Made by a program: the position numbers and the translations under genes. This document shows positions 36,078-48,798 of a DNA stretch of 64,000 nucleotides, one piece after another. Under the pieces are notes generated by a model that saw nothing but the letters and a program-made list of their open reading frames with translations, had not been told where the DNA came from and did no database searches. Numbering within the stretch: the first letter of the stretch is position 1; each line of letters opens with the position of its first letter. This DNA is from Ettlia oleoabundans (Eukaryota > Chlorophyta > Chlorophyceae > Chlamydomonadales), in contig JAAMXP010002370.1 of the NCBI GenBank assembly GCA_019693395.1, forward strand, positions 1 to 64,000. Reading direction: 5' to 3'.

Positions 36078-39000
36078 TTGGAAGAGTTCAAGAGGAAAAA
36101 ACAGCAGGCCCTCGCTGCCAAGAAGGGATCCGCGTCTAGCTCTGCCACTGTTTCACCAGCGAAGCCCACAGGCGGCAACGTGTCACGGACTGCCGCTGCA
36201 GCAGCACCCGCAGCGCCGAGGGTGGCAGATGGCGGCTCCCTAGCAGACCTCCCCCCTGGTCTGCCTGCGCCCAGTGATCGTGATGGCAGCGCTTCAAGTG
36301 CAGCAGGGCCGTCCACCACCACCGGTCCACCAGGCCTAACGGCAGCGTTGGATGGTGATGCGGAGTTGCTGCGGCAGCAGGTTGCTGAGCTGTTAGAAAG
36401 CGTTGACCAGCTGCATCGCGCGCTGCAGGACGAGCGCGTGAACAGCACCCAGCTTGAGCAGCAGGTGCAGGAGCAGCAGGCGCGCCTGCGTGAGCTTTAT
36501 GACGCAAACCAGCAGCTGCAAGAAGGGGCGGCGTCTGCGGCTGCCGCTGCCGTACCCCATGGTTCAACTGTCGCCGAGGCCGAAGCGGCAGCCGCAGCGG
36601 CAGAGCAGCTGCAAGAGCTGCAGCTGGAACTTGCTGAGGCACGGGCGCAGGTGCAGCGTTACGCAGCGGCGGCTGAGAACCTGTCTGTTGAACTGGGTGC
36701 TGCTCGGCAGGATCAGGAGGCGGCTGCTGCTGAGCTGGATGCAACATGGGAGGCTCACCAGGCTGAGCTGGCCGCTGCTCAGGAGGGCAGCTTTGGCCTT
36801 ATCGCAGACTACAAGCAGCAGCTGGATGATGCGCAGGACCGGCTGGAGGCTCAGGCTGCGCAGCTGGAGGCTCAGGCACGCCAGCTGGCAGATGCAGTGG
36901 CGGGCAGCCAGCGGTGCGAGGAACAGCTGGTTGCGCTGAGCACACAGCTGGCACAGCAGCAGCAGGAGGGGCAGCAGCTGCAGGTAAACTTGGCAGCTCA
37001 GAAGGACAGTACAAATTTGTTTCTGTATGGTCTCGAACAGCACCCTCCTGCAAGCCCTGCTACCTTACCAAGCAGCACTACCCGGGCTGAAAGCATCTCA
37101 GCTGTCTGGTGCTGCCACTGTCCTTGTCCTCACGTTTGAACATGCACTGGCCACCCCTGCTTCATGCCCTCTGCATTTCTTCTGTCGGTATGCTATGCCT
37201 TTCCCTGTTGCTGCAAATGAACGTTTTCTTTAGCTGAGACTTCTCCTTCTGCCTCACATTTACCACAGGCCGAGCTGGAGCGGCAGCGTCACCTCAATGC
37301 CCGCATGAAGCAGCAGCTGGCAGAGCAGGCTGCAGCCGCAGAGGAGGCAGCCGCGGCAGAGGAGGCGGAGCATGGCCAGCTGGCAGCGGCGCAGTCTCGC
37401 CTTGCCGAGCTGGAGGCTCGTGCCAGCCTGGCACAACAGCTGGCTGAGCTGGCAGAGCAGCGTGCTGACGAGGCAGAGCAGAAGCTTACTGCGGCTGAGC
37501 AGCAGCGGGAGGAACGGCTGGCTGAAGCGGGGCGGGAGGCAGCGGCAAAGGAGGCGGAGCTTCAGGTTGGGCATCAGGGCAGTGTGGGGAAGGCTTGCAA
37601 CCAATCGAACGGCTGACTCCCCACGCAGCTTTGGGTGGTTCACCCCAGGTGGTGCCAGGTGTAGCAAAAGCACCTCAAGTGGTGTGACTGTTGCAGCATC
37701 TGTCACCTGGTTTGACTGACTCGTCTCTAATCTGCATTCTTCATTGTGCTGTGCACCGCCACAGGAGGAGGTACAGCGGTTGGGCGAGGCCTTGTCCGCT
37801 GTGCAGGTGGAGCTACGTAGCAGAGGGGAGGCAGAACAGGTGGGTTTGATTGCATCCCTGCTGGCCAATTGCCTGGCTGGCTGGCTTGTGCTTGCTTTGT
37901 GTGCCCTTACCTGTGCTGCCTTTGACTGATGACCCATACAACGAAGCCCACAAATGCATCTTGCCTGCCGCAGGGTGTGCAGTCGCAGCTTGCTGAATTG
38001 GCGCCACTGCGGGAGGCGTATGCCGCGGCTCAGGCCCAGCTGGAGGCGTCAGCCCAGGCCCAGGCCGACAGCGCCGCACTGCTGGAGGAGCAACAGAACT
38101 TGCTGGAGCAGCTGCAGCAGCAGTTGGCAGAGGAGCAGCAGCAGCGCGTGGCGGCAGACGCTGCTGCTGCTGAACGGGCAGACGAGGCTGGTGCACTGAG
38201 GGCGCAGCTTGAGGAGCAGCAGGGCGTGGCGGCTGCGGAGCTGCAAGAACAGCTGGAGGCTGCGCTGAGGCAAGTGGAGGCCTCGCAGCAGCGCAGCACT
38301 GAGGCTGAGGCTGAGTTGGCGGCAAAGGCTGCTGAGCTGGCAGCACTACAGCAGCAGCTAGAGGCTGCTTTGCAGCAGGCAAAGGAGGCTTCTGCTGCAC
38401 AAGAGCAGCTGGCTGGCAACCTGGAGGAGTTTGAGAAGCTGCATGGAGAGCTTGGGAGGAGTAGGGATGGGGCGGCCGCTCTTAGGGAGGAGGCGGAAGC
38501 TGCGGCAGCATTTCGGTCGCAGTTGGAGGAGGCAGCAGAGCAGCGCAGAATCCTACTAGATGCAGCACAGCAGCAGGATGCAGCAGTTGCAGAGGCAGAG
38601 GCGCAGGTGGCAGCCTTGCAGCAGCAGGTGGAAATCCTGGTTGCTGAGCTGGCTGGGAGCCGAGAAGAGACTGCCAGCCTGGCACAGCAGCTGGAGGAAG
38701 CTGCGGTGCGAGAGGGTGGTGCTGCAACTGAGCTTCAGGCGCAGGTGACGGCGCTGCAGCAGGAGTTGGCGGCTGCTCAGGAGCGCAGTGAGGAGCTTGA
38801 GGCGGAGCTGACCGCCAAGGCGGATGATGCAGCGGCTCTTCGGCAGCAGCTGGAGGCGGCTGAGGAGCAGCGTGAGCTTGCTGTTTCAGAGGCTGGAACC
38901 CTCCAGACAGAGCTTGCCACCCTGCAGCAGCAGCTGGAGGAACAGCATGCTGCAGCTGAGGACGCTGCAAGGCAGCTGGAGATTGTGGCGGAGGAGGCTG

Positions 39001-41849
39001 CCACAGCAAAAGCGGCGGCAGAGGCGGCAGAGAGCACGGTTGCCAGCCGTAATGCTGATGTGGCAGCGCTTCAGGAGCTGCGGGCGCAGCTGGAGCAACA
39101 GGCGGCGGCGTTGGCCGCTGCTGAACAGGAGAAGGCGCATTATGCCGCTGAACTAGAGACCTTGATTGAGCAGACTGAAGGGATGATTGCTGAACGAGCA
39201 CACGTGAGCAGCTCACTACCTTCTCATGGGCGGGATGCTGGCTGTTGGTGGGTCGTGAAGGTTGCGGCATGCATTGCGGACCAATGTTTGCATATATAGA
39301 ACTTTCTATAGGTGGTTCGGTTGCGCCACCAAAGGATTGGCTGGCTGGCTCTCGATTGTGAGCTGTATACTTCTGTTCCATACCTGGCTGACATGTACCA
39401 GCCTTTCATCTTATGCATCCCTGCTCCCTTGTTTGACACTGTTCTCGGCTTGAGTTTATCACAGCTGCAAGTGTGGCAGTCCAGTAGCTGCATGCACACT
39501 GGGCGTTGCTTAACTGCTGGCCGCTCATCTCTGTGTTGTAGCTGGAGCAGCAGCAGCAGGAGTCGGCAGATCAGCTGGAGGCTGCCACATCCCGCTGCGC
39601 CGAGCTTCAGGTGCGTTCAACCCACGGCAGGATGAAAGAAAAGTTGTGGAGTAAAGCTTTGGACTTGCAGCCTGCAGCCTGCAGCACCGGCATGTGACTC
39701 TCACGCTTCTGCTTATTTCACTGTGCACGGGGGTTGCAACCATAGACAGGTAGCAAGCTGTCGCATTTGTGTTATCATTCCTGCAACAGGATCGATTGGC
39801 CAATTTGGAGTCGCAAGCAGCAGCAGGCGATGATGCGGTTGAACAGCTGGCACGCGTGCAGGCTGAGCTGGCAGCGGTGCTTAGGCAGCATGATCAGGCT
39901 GCGCTCGAACGAGACACCGCCAGGCAGCAGCTGGCTGAGCTTGAGCAGCAGGTGGCAGCTGCAGAAGCGGCTGCGGTGGCAGCCAGTGGTGGGATCGCTG
40001 AGCTGGAGCAACAGCTGGCGGAGGCAGCCGCTGCAGCTGAGGAGGCGGCAAACCGCGCACTGCAGGCAGAGGAGTGGGGCCGCCAGCAGGAACAGGCTGC
40101 AGCAGCGGCCGCCGCCAGAGTGGCGGAGCTAGAAGCGGTAGTGAAGGCAGCTAATGATGTGGGGGCAGCCGCCTCCACGCTGCAGGAGCAGAACGAGGCG
40201 CTATCTGCAGAGTTGCAGCAGCTGAAGGCAATGGCAGCTTCTGCAGAGCAGCAGAAGGCCCTGGCAGAGGCGCTGCAGCACCAGAACGAGGTGCTGGCAG
40301 CCCAGGTGCAGGAACTAGAAGGGGCAGTGGCAGCGGCCACTGCAACGGCAGCTACCAGCGGTGGCAGCGGGGGGAGCCAGCAGGAAACGGCACTATCTGA
40401 CCTGCAGCGAGAAAATGCGGAGCTTCAGGTGGGTTACGGGAGCCTGTTAACTCTGTTTTGAATGTGCTCCAGTTCCCTAGCTGCTAGGCTCCTCATTTCA
40501 GCAGCCCACGTTATGTTGTACATTGGAAAGTCCATGCCAAATCATCATTTCATGGCTTAAGAAGGCCTTCAGATCTGCTGGCACAATTTGGCTGTCCGTC
40601 AACGTGTGACCCACCCCGCCTTTGCCTGCGTGCAATGCAGGCCACCATTGCCGAGTACAGCAGGCAGGTGCAGCAGTGGTCTGAGCGTGTGCAGCAGTTG
40701 GAGGCAGCAGCTCCAGGGCAGTCAGCGGGGGCACCTGCAGCACCACCCTCTGCGGCAGATGCCATCACTCGCCTGTCTGCATTGCAGCAGCAGGCAGCTG
40801 AGGCGGAGGTCCAGGCCACATCCCTGCAGGCCGAGAACCGAGCACTTCGGGCCCAGGTGTGCCTTGCTGCCCTATCATGCTGAGCTGCGGTGCTGCTTGG
40901 GCCTTCTGGTTATATTAAATTTGCTGCAGTTGCAGTTGTAAGGTTGTTTTCATTTGTCCTCTCAGTGGGTGCATGCAAACACATCACATGTAGTGTGCCT
41001 ATAGCCCTCCCCCTTCATCCACCCACCCACCATCACATCGACCTTGGCGTGCCCGCAGCTGGAAGCTGAGCAGCAGCGGGCCAGTGAGCTGGAGAGCTAC
41101 TACAAGCAGCGTGGTGGGAGCCAGGTGGGTGGCGCTGCAGTTGTCCAATAGATTGATGCAGTTGTTGAATGCACCATTCATTTGTGCTCACTGGGTTGAT
41201 TTACTGCTTTTGAAGGTGCTCCCTGTCCTTCTTATGGCAGCATTTGCACGCAATCTGAGTCCCATGCGTTCCCTTCAAAGTTTCAGCTGCAAAATCCTGT
41301 TTTTAGATAGTTTGAAGCGGGTGTCACAGTTGTTTGTGTCGGCGTTGTGCCTGTCTGTGCGCACCCCTCCTTCTGCAGGCCGCCCCTGGGGGTACCTCTA
41401 AGAAGAACGAGGACGACTCGTATGACCTCGAAGCTGCGGCACTGACTGGCGGCAGCAGTGTCTTTAAGCCCCTGGCAGGCGTGGTGCGCTCCCTGCCTCC
41501 ATCCCTGAGGTGCGGCGCTGGTTGCTGCTGTCGCCCTAGTTGCGTTGCTGCCTATTCCGCCCTGTTTGGCAGATCGACAGTAAATGGCACAGGGGTGCCA
41601 TAGTGCCTGTCATCCTGCAAGTTGATGCTGATTTTCTCCCAGCTTTGCAAAGTGCAAGAGCACTTTTAGCCCAAAACTCGCCCCACATGTGCTGTGTTCC
41701 ATTTTGCTCCCTTGTGCAGCAACCAGCAGTTGCTCGTCAAGGCCGCTACGCAGCTGGACAGGGCAGCTATCGCGGTGGATGCCCGCCCTCAGCTTCGGGC
41801 AGCTCTTGCCTTCTATTTCATCATCTTGCACGTCTTCGTGCTGCTCTGA
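36078..41849 (+). CDS. Golgin-84-like coiled-coil Golgi tether, C-terminally anchored (N-terminal exon not found)
   Basis: Long coiled-coil protein with a C-terminal membrane anchor, acting as a Golgi-rim vesicle tether. Ten exons in phase: 36078-36983, 37269-37565, 37765-37839, 37974-39203, 39542-39610, 39790-40428, 40641-40856, 41059-41124, 41379-41509, 41720-41849 (1252 residues plus a missing N-terminus). It starts LEEFKRKKQQALAAKKG, then a Ser/Ala/Pro-rich linker, then about 1000 residues of Glu/Gln/Ala/Leu heptads. The end matches plant golgin-84: FKPLAGVVRSLP, then a short amphipathic segment (LVKAATQLDRAA), then ALAFYFIILHVFVLL as anchor. Similarity to CASP-type golgins is the main alternative. 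The ATG exon lies upstream of the TTCTGCAG acceptor at 36077. TGTAA lies 219 nt after the stop. Confidence 0.8.
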
Positions 41850-42067
41850 TGCTCTGTATGTGAGCTTTGGCATGTGGTGGTCATGCGCAGCACGGCTTGG
41901 TGGCGACGCTTCATAATAGCATCAGGCAAAACGTGATGCAGCACCAGCCATCGACGAGTTAGCTTCGTTCGTGGCACCTGCATGTAGTTCATGTTCCCGT
42001 TCAACACCAATCATCTTAGTCCAATCGTGTTGTATGGGTACTGCAGCGTACTGCAGATGGTACCTTA

Positions 42068-42072
42068 TGTAA
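42068..42072 (+). terminator. TGTAA polyadenylation signal, golgin-84
   Basis: 219 nt after the golgin stop and only 46 bp before the ATG of the next gene, so the two transcription units nearly touch. Confidence 0.5.
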
Positions 42073-42118
42073 GCCTTGAGTCATTACCTTGCCCTCCAGG
42101 CAGCGTGCGAATGTTCTT

Positions 42119-43604
42119 ATGTTGCATATCACGATGGTCTCTTTAAGTTCAGAGCGTCTTGCGACCTACTTTGACCGCGTGGGATACAAAGGGGGCTCCG
42201 CTGCCCCCCAACCCAACCTCCACACCCTATCAGCGCTGCTATTGCACCACCTGCGCGCTGTGCCATTCGAATATCTGTCCTTGCGATTGGAGAACGCGCG
42301 GAAACAGCACGATGTGCAAGTGCGAACGCAACGTTGCGGAAAAAAGCTATTTCACCTCCTTGGGCATTGGTTAATAATACTAAGGGTTCTCCAGACATCG
42401 GAGCAGAGGCATCCAGCACCCGTCATGTGCCAGCAGCGCATGCCAGTGCAGCAGTCGCCGCGTCTAGAACCGCCGCCGCGCATCCCTGCCCTACTCCCTG
42501 TGCAGGTGGATTTGGATCGTGTCTATGACAAGCTCGTGAGCAGCAAGCGTGGTGACTACTGCTTGAGGTGGGTCGGCTAAGGATGGGTTCAAATATCTAA
42601 GGCACTGTCCACTTGTAGGGCAGCGTACACGAGTCGCAGCTGCTGTACCTCCCAACCCGCAGCATGCCTTACATGTCCCTCAACCCCCCATCGTCTCTGC
42701 AGCAAATGGGCTGTTTAGTGCGGTGCTGCGTGGCCTTGGAATTGACGTGCTGGAAAGTGCCGCACGGGTGGTGAGGGTAGGCGGCGCTGGATCAGAGGAT
42801 GCAACGCCAAAGGAGGAGCCGCACGCCACGCAGGGAGCTACCAGCAGCGCAGCTGCCCCTGCAGCAGGATTGGAGCTCAACGGCCACGACCACCGCATCC
42901 GCTGGTGCATCTGGATGGACGCACCTGGCTTGCAGATGTGGGTTTTGGCAGCCAGACCATCCCCATCCCGCTATTGCTGCACGAGGGCGCGGAGCGTTAC
43001 GCCCCGCCGCCCCCAGACTTCTCGGCCACTGATGCCTACACAGGCCTCGACTGGGTGGCGGAGCTGCCAGTAGATCGTTTGAAAAGGTACCGCCTGCGCC
43101 TGTGCCTGCCAGGTACAACGACATCGCCAGATCCTGCCTCCACTCCTTGGTTCCACTCCCGAGCCGGCTACTACCTGCAACGGCAGAGCGTGAAGAACGG
43201 TCGATGGGTTGACCCTTAATTTTTCAGGTTGGTCATGAGGCATTCCGAAGTGGCGCTCCTTTCTTTCCAAGTGGTTGGCAGGGCTTTGCTGCAGATTTGT
43301 GAAGTTCTTACCTTGACTGCTTCACAGAACCGGTCTCCCACATGAGAAGTGCTGATGCAGGCTGGATGAGTTCCTGCCCCAAGACTACGAGCAAATGAAC
43401 TTCGCACTGATGACCCACCCCTCCTTATTCTTCTGCAGGAATACTGTGGTAACGCGGCAGACCCAGGAGGGCCGCCTCACAATTGAAAACGATTCCTTCA
43501 GACAGTGGCGGGATGAAGAGGGAGCGCCTGTGAAGGAAACGCCCGTTGACGGAGAGGCGCAGTTGCTGGGCATCTTAAAGCAGCACTTTGACACTCGCCT
43601 CTAA
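42119..43604 (+). CDS. Arylamine N-acetyltransferase-like gene with broken reading frame (possible pseudogene)
   Basis: Homologue of acetyl-CoA:arylamine N-acetyltransferases. Exons 42119-42319 and 42506-42567 join in phase: ATYFDRVGY, LLHHLRAVPFEYLSL, then VDLDRVYDKLVSSKRGDYCL with the catalytic Cys. Exon 3 begins at 42703, but its homologous frame (ANGLFSAVLRGLGIDVLES) is one base off and the spliced frame meets TAG. By about 42870 homology is back in the spliced frame, with the His and Asp of the triad (HPLVHLDG, WLADVGFG). That frame ends at TAA 43217-43219, yet a family-like last exon (43439-43604, NTVVTRQTQEGRLTIEN) still splices in phase after it. So there are two compensating frame changes plus one in-frame stop. 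Either the gene is decaying or the assembly has errors. Confidence 0.65.
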
Positions 43605-44211
43605 GGGTAACACGGTGAATGAGGGTAAATGACCCTCGAGGCACCCTAAGGGTGGCCTGTGGACGGCATACAGTTCTGTCGTCCTGCGAAACTGCAAGAA
43701 GGGCAGTGGTGGAGATGTCGTGTTGTGCCAGCACGGAGCAGACCTGTTGGCTGCGTTGGTGGCTGTCCAGCGGCCAGCTTCCAGTTGGTGCATTGTATGA
43801 TAAATTTGCACATCTGAGATGCCTACGACGATCTGGTACCAGTCGATTATGCCTGCCAGGTTTTTTTGGCTACCAATACATACTGCCTTTGTTGTTCAAC
43901 AACCGATAGAGCCAGGTCAACACATATGTGCAGTAGCATAGTTGGTCTCATGCCAATGCTGTTGTAAATATCAAAGGTTGGAAATGCCTTATACAAAAAT
44001 CTTGGAACATAGGCGACTTGAGAGTGCCACCATGCGTCAGCTGCACCGATCCCAGCAGCTCAGCGCTAGCGGGCAGCATGAATAGGCTAGTAGATATATT
44101 AGTGTGTGTAGCAGGGGGTGGGTCACAACGCTTGTCGAAACAAAAGCAGCTGCTGCACTGGTGTGCTATCCAATGGAGCTGCCGGGCAGCAATTTATTTT
44201 AGTGAGGGCAA
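43605..44211. other. Convergent intergenic region
   Basis: 607 bp between two convergent 3' ends. TGTAA at 43963-43967 is a candidate plus-strand poly(A) signal. AT content is higher than in neighbouring genes, and no coding signal is seen. Confidence 0.4.
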
Positions 44212-47200
44212 TCACAGGTTGAAGGGGGTGCGTGGGGTGGGCATCTCTGTCACGCATGTTCGGGGGGTGACCAGTCCGGCATCGCTGCAGATGAGGAAGG
44301 AAGGAAGGACAAAGAAATGGGCGGCGGGGCAGGCAGGTTGAATTGGACCCTTACAGGCATATGCAAGCCAGGCAGAGCAAATTTGCTCTTGTCTCCAGCA
44401 GCTGCAACCGTCATGTGCCTCTACACATGTAGAGGAACCCGCCAGCGAGCCAGCAGGTGACAGACTGCGCTCGCAAGCCAGCGACCAGGCAGGCAGACGG
44501 CAGCAGAAGCAGGCAGTTTGTGTGGCGCACCTGCGGGGCGTCACCATGTCCAGTCCTGATCGCGCAGCCGCCTTCTGGATGCTCTTCAGGCGGCGCCCCA
44601 CAGCGCCAAAGGTGGGCCGCTTCACAGGGGGTGCACTGAGGCACTGCTGCACCAGGGACAGAAGCTCCCGCTGCGCTGCAAGCAGCTGCTCCATGCCTGC
44701 AAAGCCAGGCGGACATGAAGGCAATGCTAAAGGGGTGCCTAACTAAGTGGCAGTTCCGGCAAAGTCCATGCTCCACCAGGGCTTGTAAAACATTTGCCAG
44801 CAGGGGTGCCAATGCCAGTCAATGGAGTCATCCGCCGACGTGCCGTCCACTCCTGCCACTCCCCTCTGCATGACTTCTCAACCAAAGCGCCCTTGCACCC
44901 CCGCCCCATCTGTGAGGGCTGTTACTCACCCTGGAATCCCACGTCCAGCCCCTGCACCATATCCGCCAGCATCAGCCCAAAGGCTCGCACTTCCTGGGCC
45001 TCGTATGGGACGGGCCCACCCTTGTGGTATGGGAAGGAGGCACCTGCAGGAAGTTGTGTCACATGGAAACGCAGGGTGCGATGGTGCATTCATGATAGTG
45101 TTTCATAATAGTCTCAAGCAAGTCCCAAACATTGTGTGTAGGCAAGTACGAGTGTGTGTGGAAACCAGCCATTTAGAAGACACGTTCCAGCCAGGCCAGA
45201 CAGGGCTAGCCCGGCATATTTCCACCCAGCCCACCCACCGTAGTCGCAGAGTGTTGCATTGCCGCCCTCATCAGCCATCACGTTGTGGGCATACACGTCG
45301 CCGTGGCAAATGCCCCTGCACAGAAGGAGATACGGGGCAAGTCAATGCATCATAAGTTTGCACGGGATTGGGTCACCAGAAAGAAGGACTCCAACTGTGT
45401 CTTGAAGTTCACACCTACTGAGTTTGTTCTACACACACGCCAACAATCCAAGCCCTCAGATGACCAAACACACACCCCTGACCAGCCACTCCCTCACCCA
45501 GCCAGCCAGCCCACCTGTAGTGCATGTGCTCCAGCGCTGCCGCCACGCCAATGGCAACCTTGAGAACCCAGCCCAACTGGAAAGTCTGGCCAACAGCCCA
45601 GCGACAGCGCAGCAGCGACTGCACACAGGGGAAGATGGGGGCATTGTCAGGCACAGAGGCAGCTGAGTGGGCACGGCTGTGACGGCAAGAGGGGTGACGA
45701 AGTGGAGAGGGATTAGCAATGACCCTGGTTCTTCATGCTTCATTCCTTGACCCAGCAGTTTTAAAACCGTTGTGTGTTACTAGTTGTTTTACTAGGTGTT
45801 GAATCAAACATACATCTCCATCCCACAATACCAGTGCCGTGCCAGCAACCCACCGCGCAGACATTCCAACAACACTATGATAGAAATACACCTGTCCCTC
45901 CAGACATCCCCACCCTTCACCCACCTGCAGGTTTGGCTTTTCAGCAATGGGCTGCCCCTCAGCAAACTCCATCACCAGCCCCAGCGGGGACTGAAGCTGC
46001 GCCACCACCCGCACCAAGTGCCGCTCAGACACTGCAAACAATGGCGGGGCGGGGGGGCATGGCAAGCAGTCAAGGCGGGTCAAACTTTGGCAAGGCAGGC
46101 AGGTAGGCAAGCTAGCGGATATCTCTGATTGGGTTGGGGGAGGCAGGCTGGCACCCTTCAACCCAGTGTGGCGCCAGGCCCGCAACAACCAGAGATGTGT
46201 CTGGCCAAAAAAATGTCACTGAGCACGCCTCTGCTTCCACAACACACTGTTTAAACCGCTGTCATTCGCCTGACTTAAAATCATTGTAACAAGGCCAACG
46301 GTGATTGCTCGGCTCACCCGAGAGTGCCACCGCCATTTCGTCGCGGCTGTGCCCGTCAGGGGAGCGGTCCTTGACAAATATCTTTACCGCCACCCTGCGC
46401 CCCATCCAGGTGGCTGAGAACACCTCGCCTGAGGCGCCATCGCCTGCATTTAGAACAATATTTGGATACTGGGTGGCGCGGGTAGGATGGCAGGCCCAGC
46501 ACCATGGCCGGCAACACATGGTTGCCAGTTCGGCAGGCGGGCCAAGGTTACCGAACCAAGTCCCAGGGAAGTACAGCATGCTCTGCTGCCGCATCCGTTG
46601 CACGATTTTACCCTGCTGTAGGGCACCGTGCAGTACCACTCAGTACAATAGCGGGAGATGCAGGCTCGCCACGCACCTAGCTTTGGACCCATTTGCAGAT
46701 CCTTCAGCTCAACCACCGGGGGCTTGCGGGGTGACAGCTGGCGGCACGCGGGGTTGCTGGCCAGGCTGTGGCAGAGAGGGTGAGGAGTCTTGGGTGTAAG
46801 ATGGCATGCGGTTTATTTGCATGATCAGCCAGAGCAGTGCAGACCTCACATGTTAACACCAGCGGGTCAGCATTGGCAGGAGCGTAGTGTGGGATGAGAA
46901 CACCTTGCTAATGAGCAGCAAACAATGTGGTGGGTGGCCACTGAAGACATGCAGTAGCACCCACACAGCCGTCACTACCTACCTCATCCAGGCCAGCTTG
47001 GGGGCATCCCGCAGAGCTGCAGGCACCTCCTTGATCTCACAGCTGGCCACCCGCAGCATCTCCAGCTGAGGCAGCCGACCCAGCTCGGCGGGCAGCGAAC
47101 GCAGGCGGTTGAAGGATGCCTGTTTATTGCGGGGGGAAGATAGCAGCCCTGCTTGTTTATGTTCTTTGGTCAGTTGGTTGGTGGGCTAATCGGCCAGCCG

Positions 47201-48798
47201 CTGGGCACACTTCAACTAACGCACATACCATCAGCAGAGCAAGCAAACTTGCCGTCCCCGGACACCAACACACCATCACCACCACTTTTCCGCTGCCTCT
47301 CTACGCACCTGCAACTTCACAAGCCTTGAAAGGTTGCCCATCTCGGCAGGTAGGCTCTTCAGCAAGTTGTCTGCGAAGAGGGGTGGGGCCAGGTGGCAGG
47401 CAGTGCAACGAGGTGATGTTGAAGAAAGCTGAAATTGGCCTTGAACAGGTGCCTTAACAATACTGTAGCCTCCCAACCACAGATAAAGCTGTATGCCAGA
47501 GATACTGGCAAACGATTCAAACGTGCACCGAGATATTTATCGCCCGCATGTCGAGCAATTCTCCATCACTCCCATCACCACATACTCAGCCAGTAGCCAA
47601 CCTCCCTGTATCTCCCTGCTACTCAGCCCACACCCAACCTCTCATGCACACCCACCTGTGAGGTACAACTCAACCAGCGAGCACAGCTGGCCAATGCTGG
47701 AGGGCAGTACAGTCAGCTGGTTGTTCTTCAGGCCCAGGCGGTACAAGGCAGTACATCCGCCAATAGAGTCAGGCAGCGAGGCCAGCTGGTTGCTCATGGC
47801 GTTGAGGTAGCGCAGCTGCTTCAGTGAGCCCAGGGAGGCAGGGAGGGAGGCGAGGCGGTTGCAGCCGACGTCAAGATCAATCAGCGCCTGCAGCAAGGGT
47901 GGGTAAACTGTGGTTTGAGCCACGCATTAGTCTGTCGGCATTGCGTGTGCATTTTTTTCTATCGCGCGACTAAGCGGTATGAAGATTGCATGATTGGGAG
48001 CCTATCCTTCCTTCGCCTCCTATGCAACGCAGAACAGGTCAGCCAAGCACCCACCGCCAGTTCGCCAATCGCCTCTGGCAGCTCAGCAATGAAGTTGCAC
48101 GATAGGTTGAGCCTGCAGTTGACAGCATGGTACCGACAGTAAGGCCAGGGCACTTGGACATCGTACTTGGTTTCCTTGCGTTGATGCAGACTCCACCCAT
48201 AGTCACATTCCCGCCTGTCAACCCCTACGGGGCTGCTTGTGATAGTACTGCTCAGTCCATTGCATATGTTTCTATTCGGGGAACCATTTGACAAGTATTT
48301 TTCCTTTGGCTGCCCAGCCATACCTTACAGCTGCCTAACAACTGTCCCACAGGTGCCTGGCAGCCATCAACCGCCTCCCACCCACCTCGTTAACTGCGTG
48401 AGACGACTAATGGCATTAGGCACTGCCTCTATGGCGTTGCTCCTCAGATCCAGCTCTCGAAGTTGCCTCAGCTTGCAAAGCGCGGCGGGAATAGCTGCCA
48501 GCTCAGCTCCCTGGCGCACCACCACCACGCTAACAATTGGCGGAGCAAACAGCACCCGTAAGGCAGCGGCCCGACCCTCTAGCTCTCGCAGCTGCTCCAG
48601 GGTTGTGAGGCTGTCGCTTCCAGGCAACTCCAGCTGCTGCTGTGTGTCCTCATCTGGCTGCTGCAGATGGACCTGGTCCTGTCGCTGCCGCTGGCTGCGC
48701 CGGTAGAGCAGCAGTGTCGCCGCCCCCACTGCAACTCCTCCCGCCACTGCTGCCGCCAGTGCCCCCGTCCGCCTGTCTGGTTCACTCAAAATTGGCAT
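44212..48798 (-). CDS. LRR protein kinase with N-terminal membrane anchor
   Basis: Leucine-rich-repeat plus kinase protein of the HGDLYAHN type known from plants and bacteria. Thirteen exons (48798-48386, 48112-48055, 47887-47656, 47370-47309, 47119-46983, 46765-46677, 46443-46318, 46031-45925, 45618-45515, 45315-45239, 45043-44930, 44696-44531, 44284-44212) give 585 residues with consistent phases. A single hydrophobic segment (GALAAAVAGGVAVGAATLLL) lies near residues 10-30. About seven LRRs follow, of the type LPASLGSLKQLRYLNAMSNQ. The kinase domain has P-loop GDGASGEVFSA, VAVKIF (Lys), catalytic HGDVYAHN, CDYG in place of DFG, and PYEAQEVRAFG in the lobe that follows. LRRs precede the kinase and both follow the anchor, unlike receptor kinases, so they probably lie on the same side of the membrane. 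Confidence 0.85.

Noticed and set aside
38482..39381. 299-codon minus-strand frame opposite the golgin coiled coil
   Set aside because: Shadow of the repetitive Gln/Ala/Glu codons on the plus strand.
42774..42862. Small intron to explain the NAT frame change
   Set aside because: All GT donors in the stretch are phase 0 or 1; the acceptor at 42862 needs phase 2.
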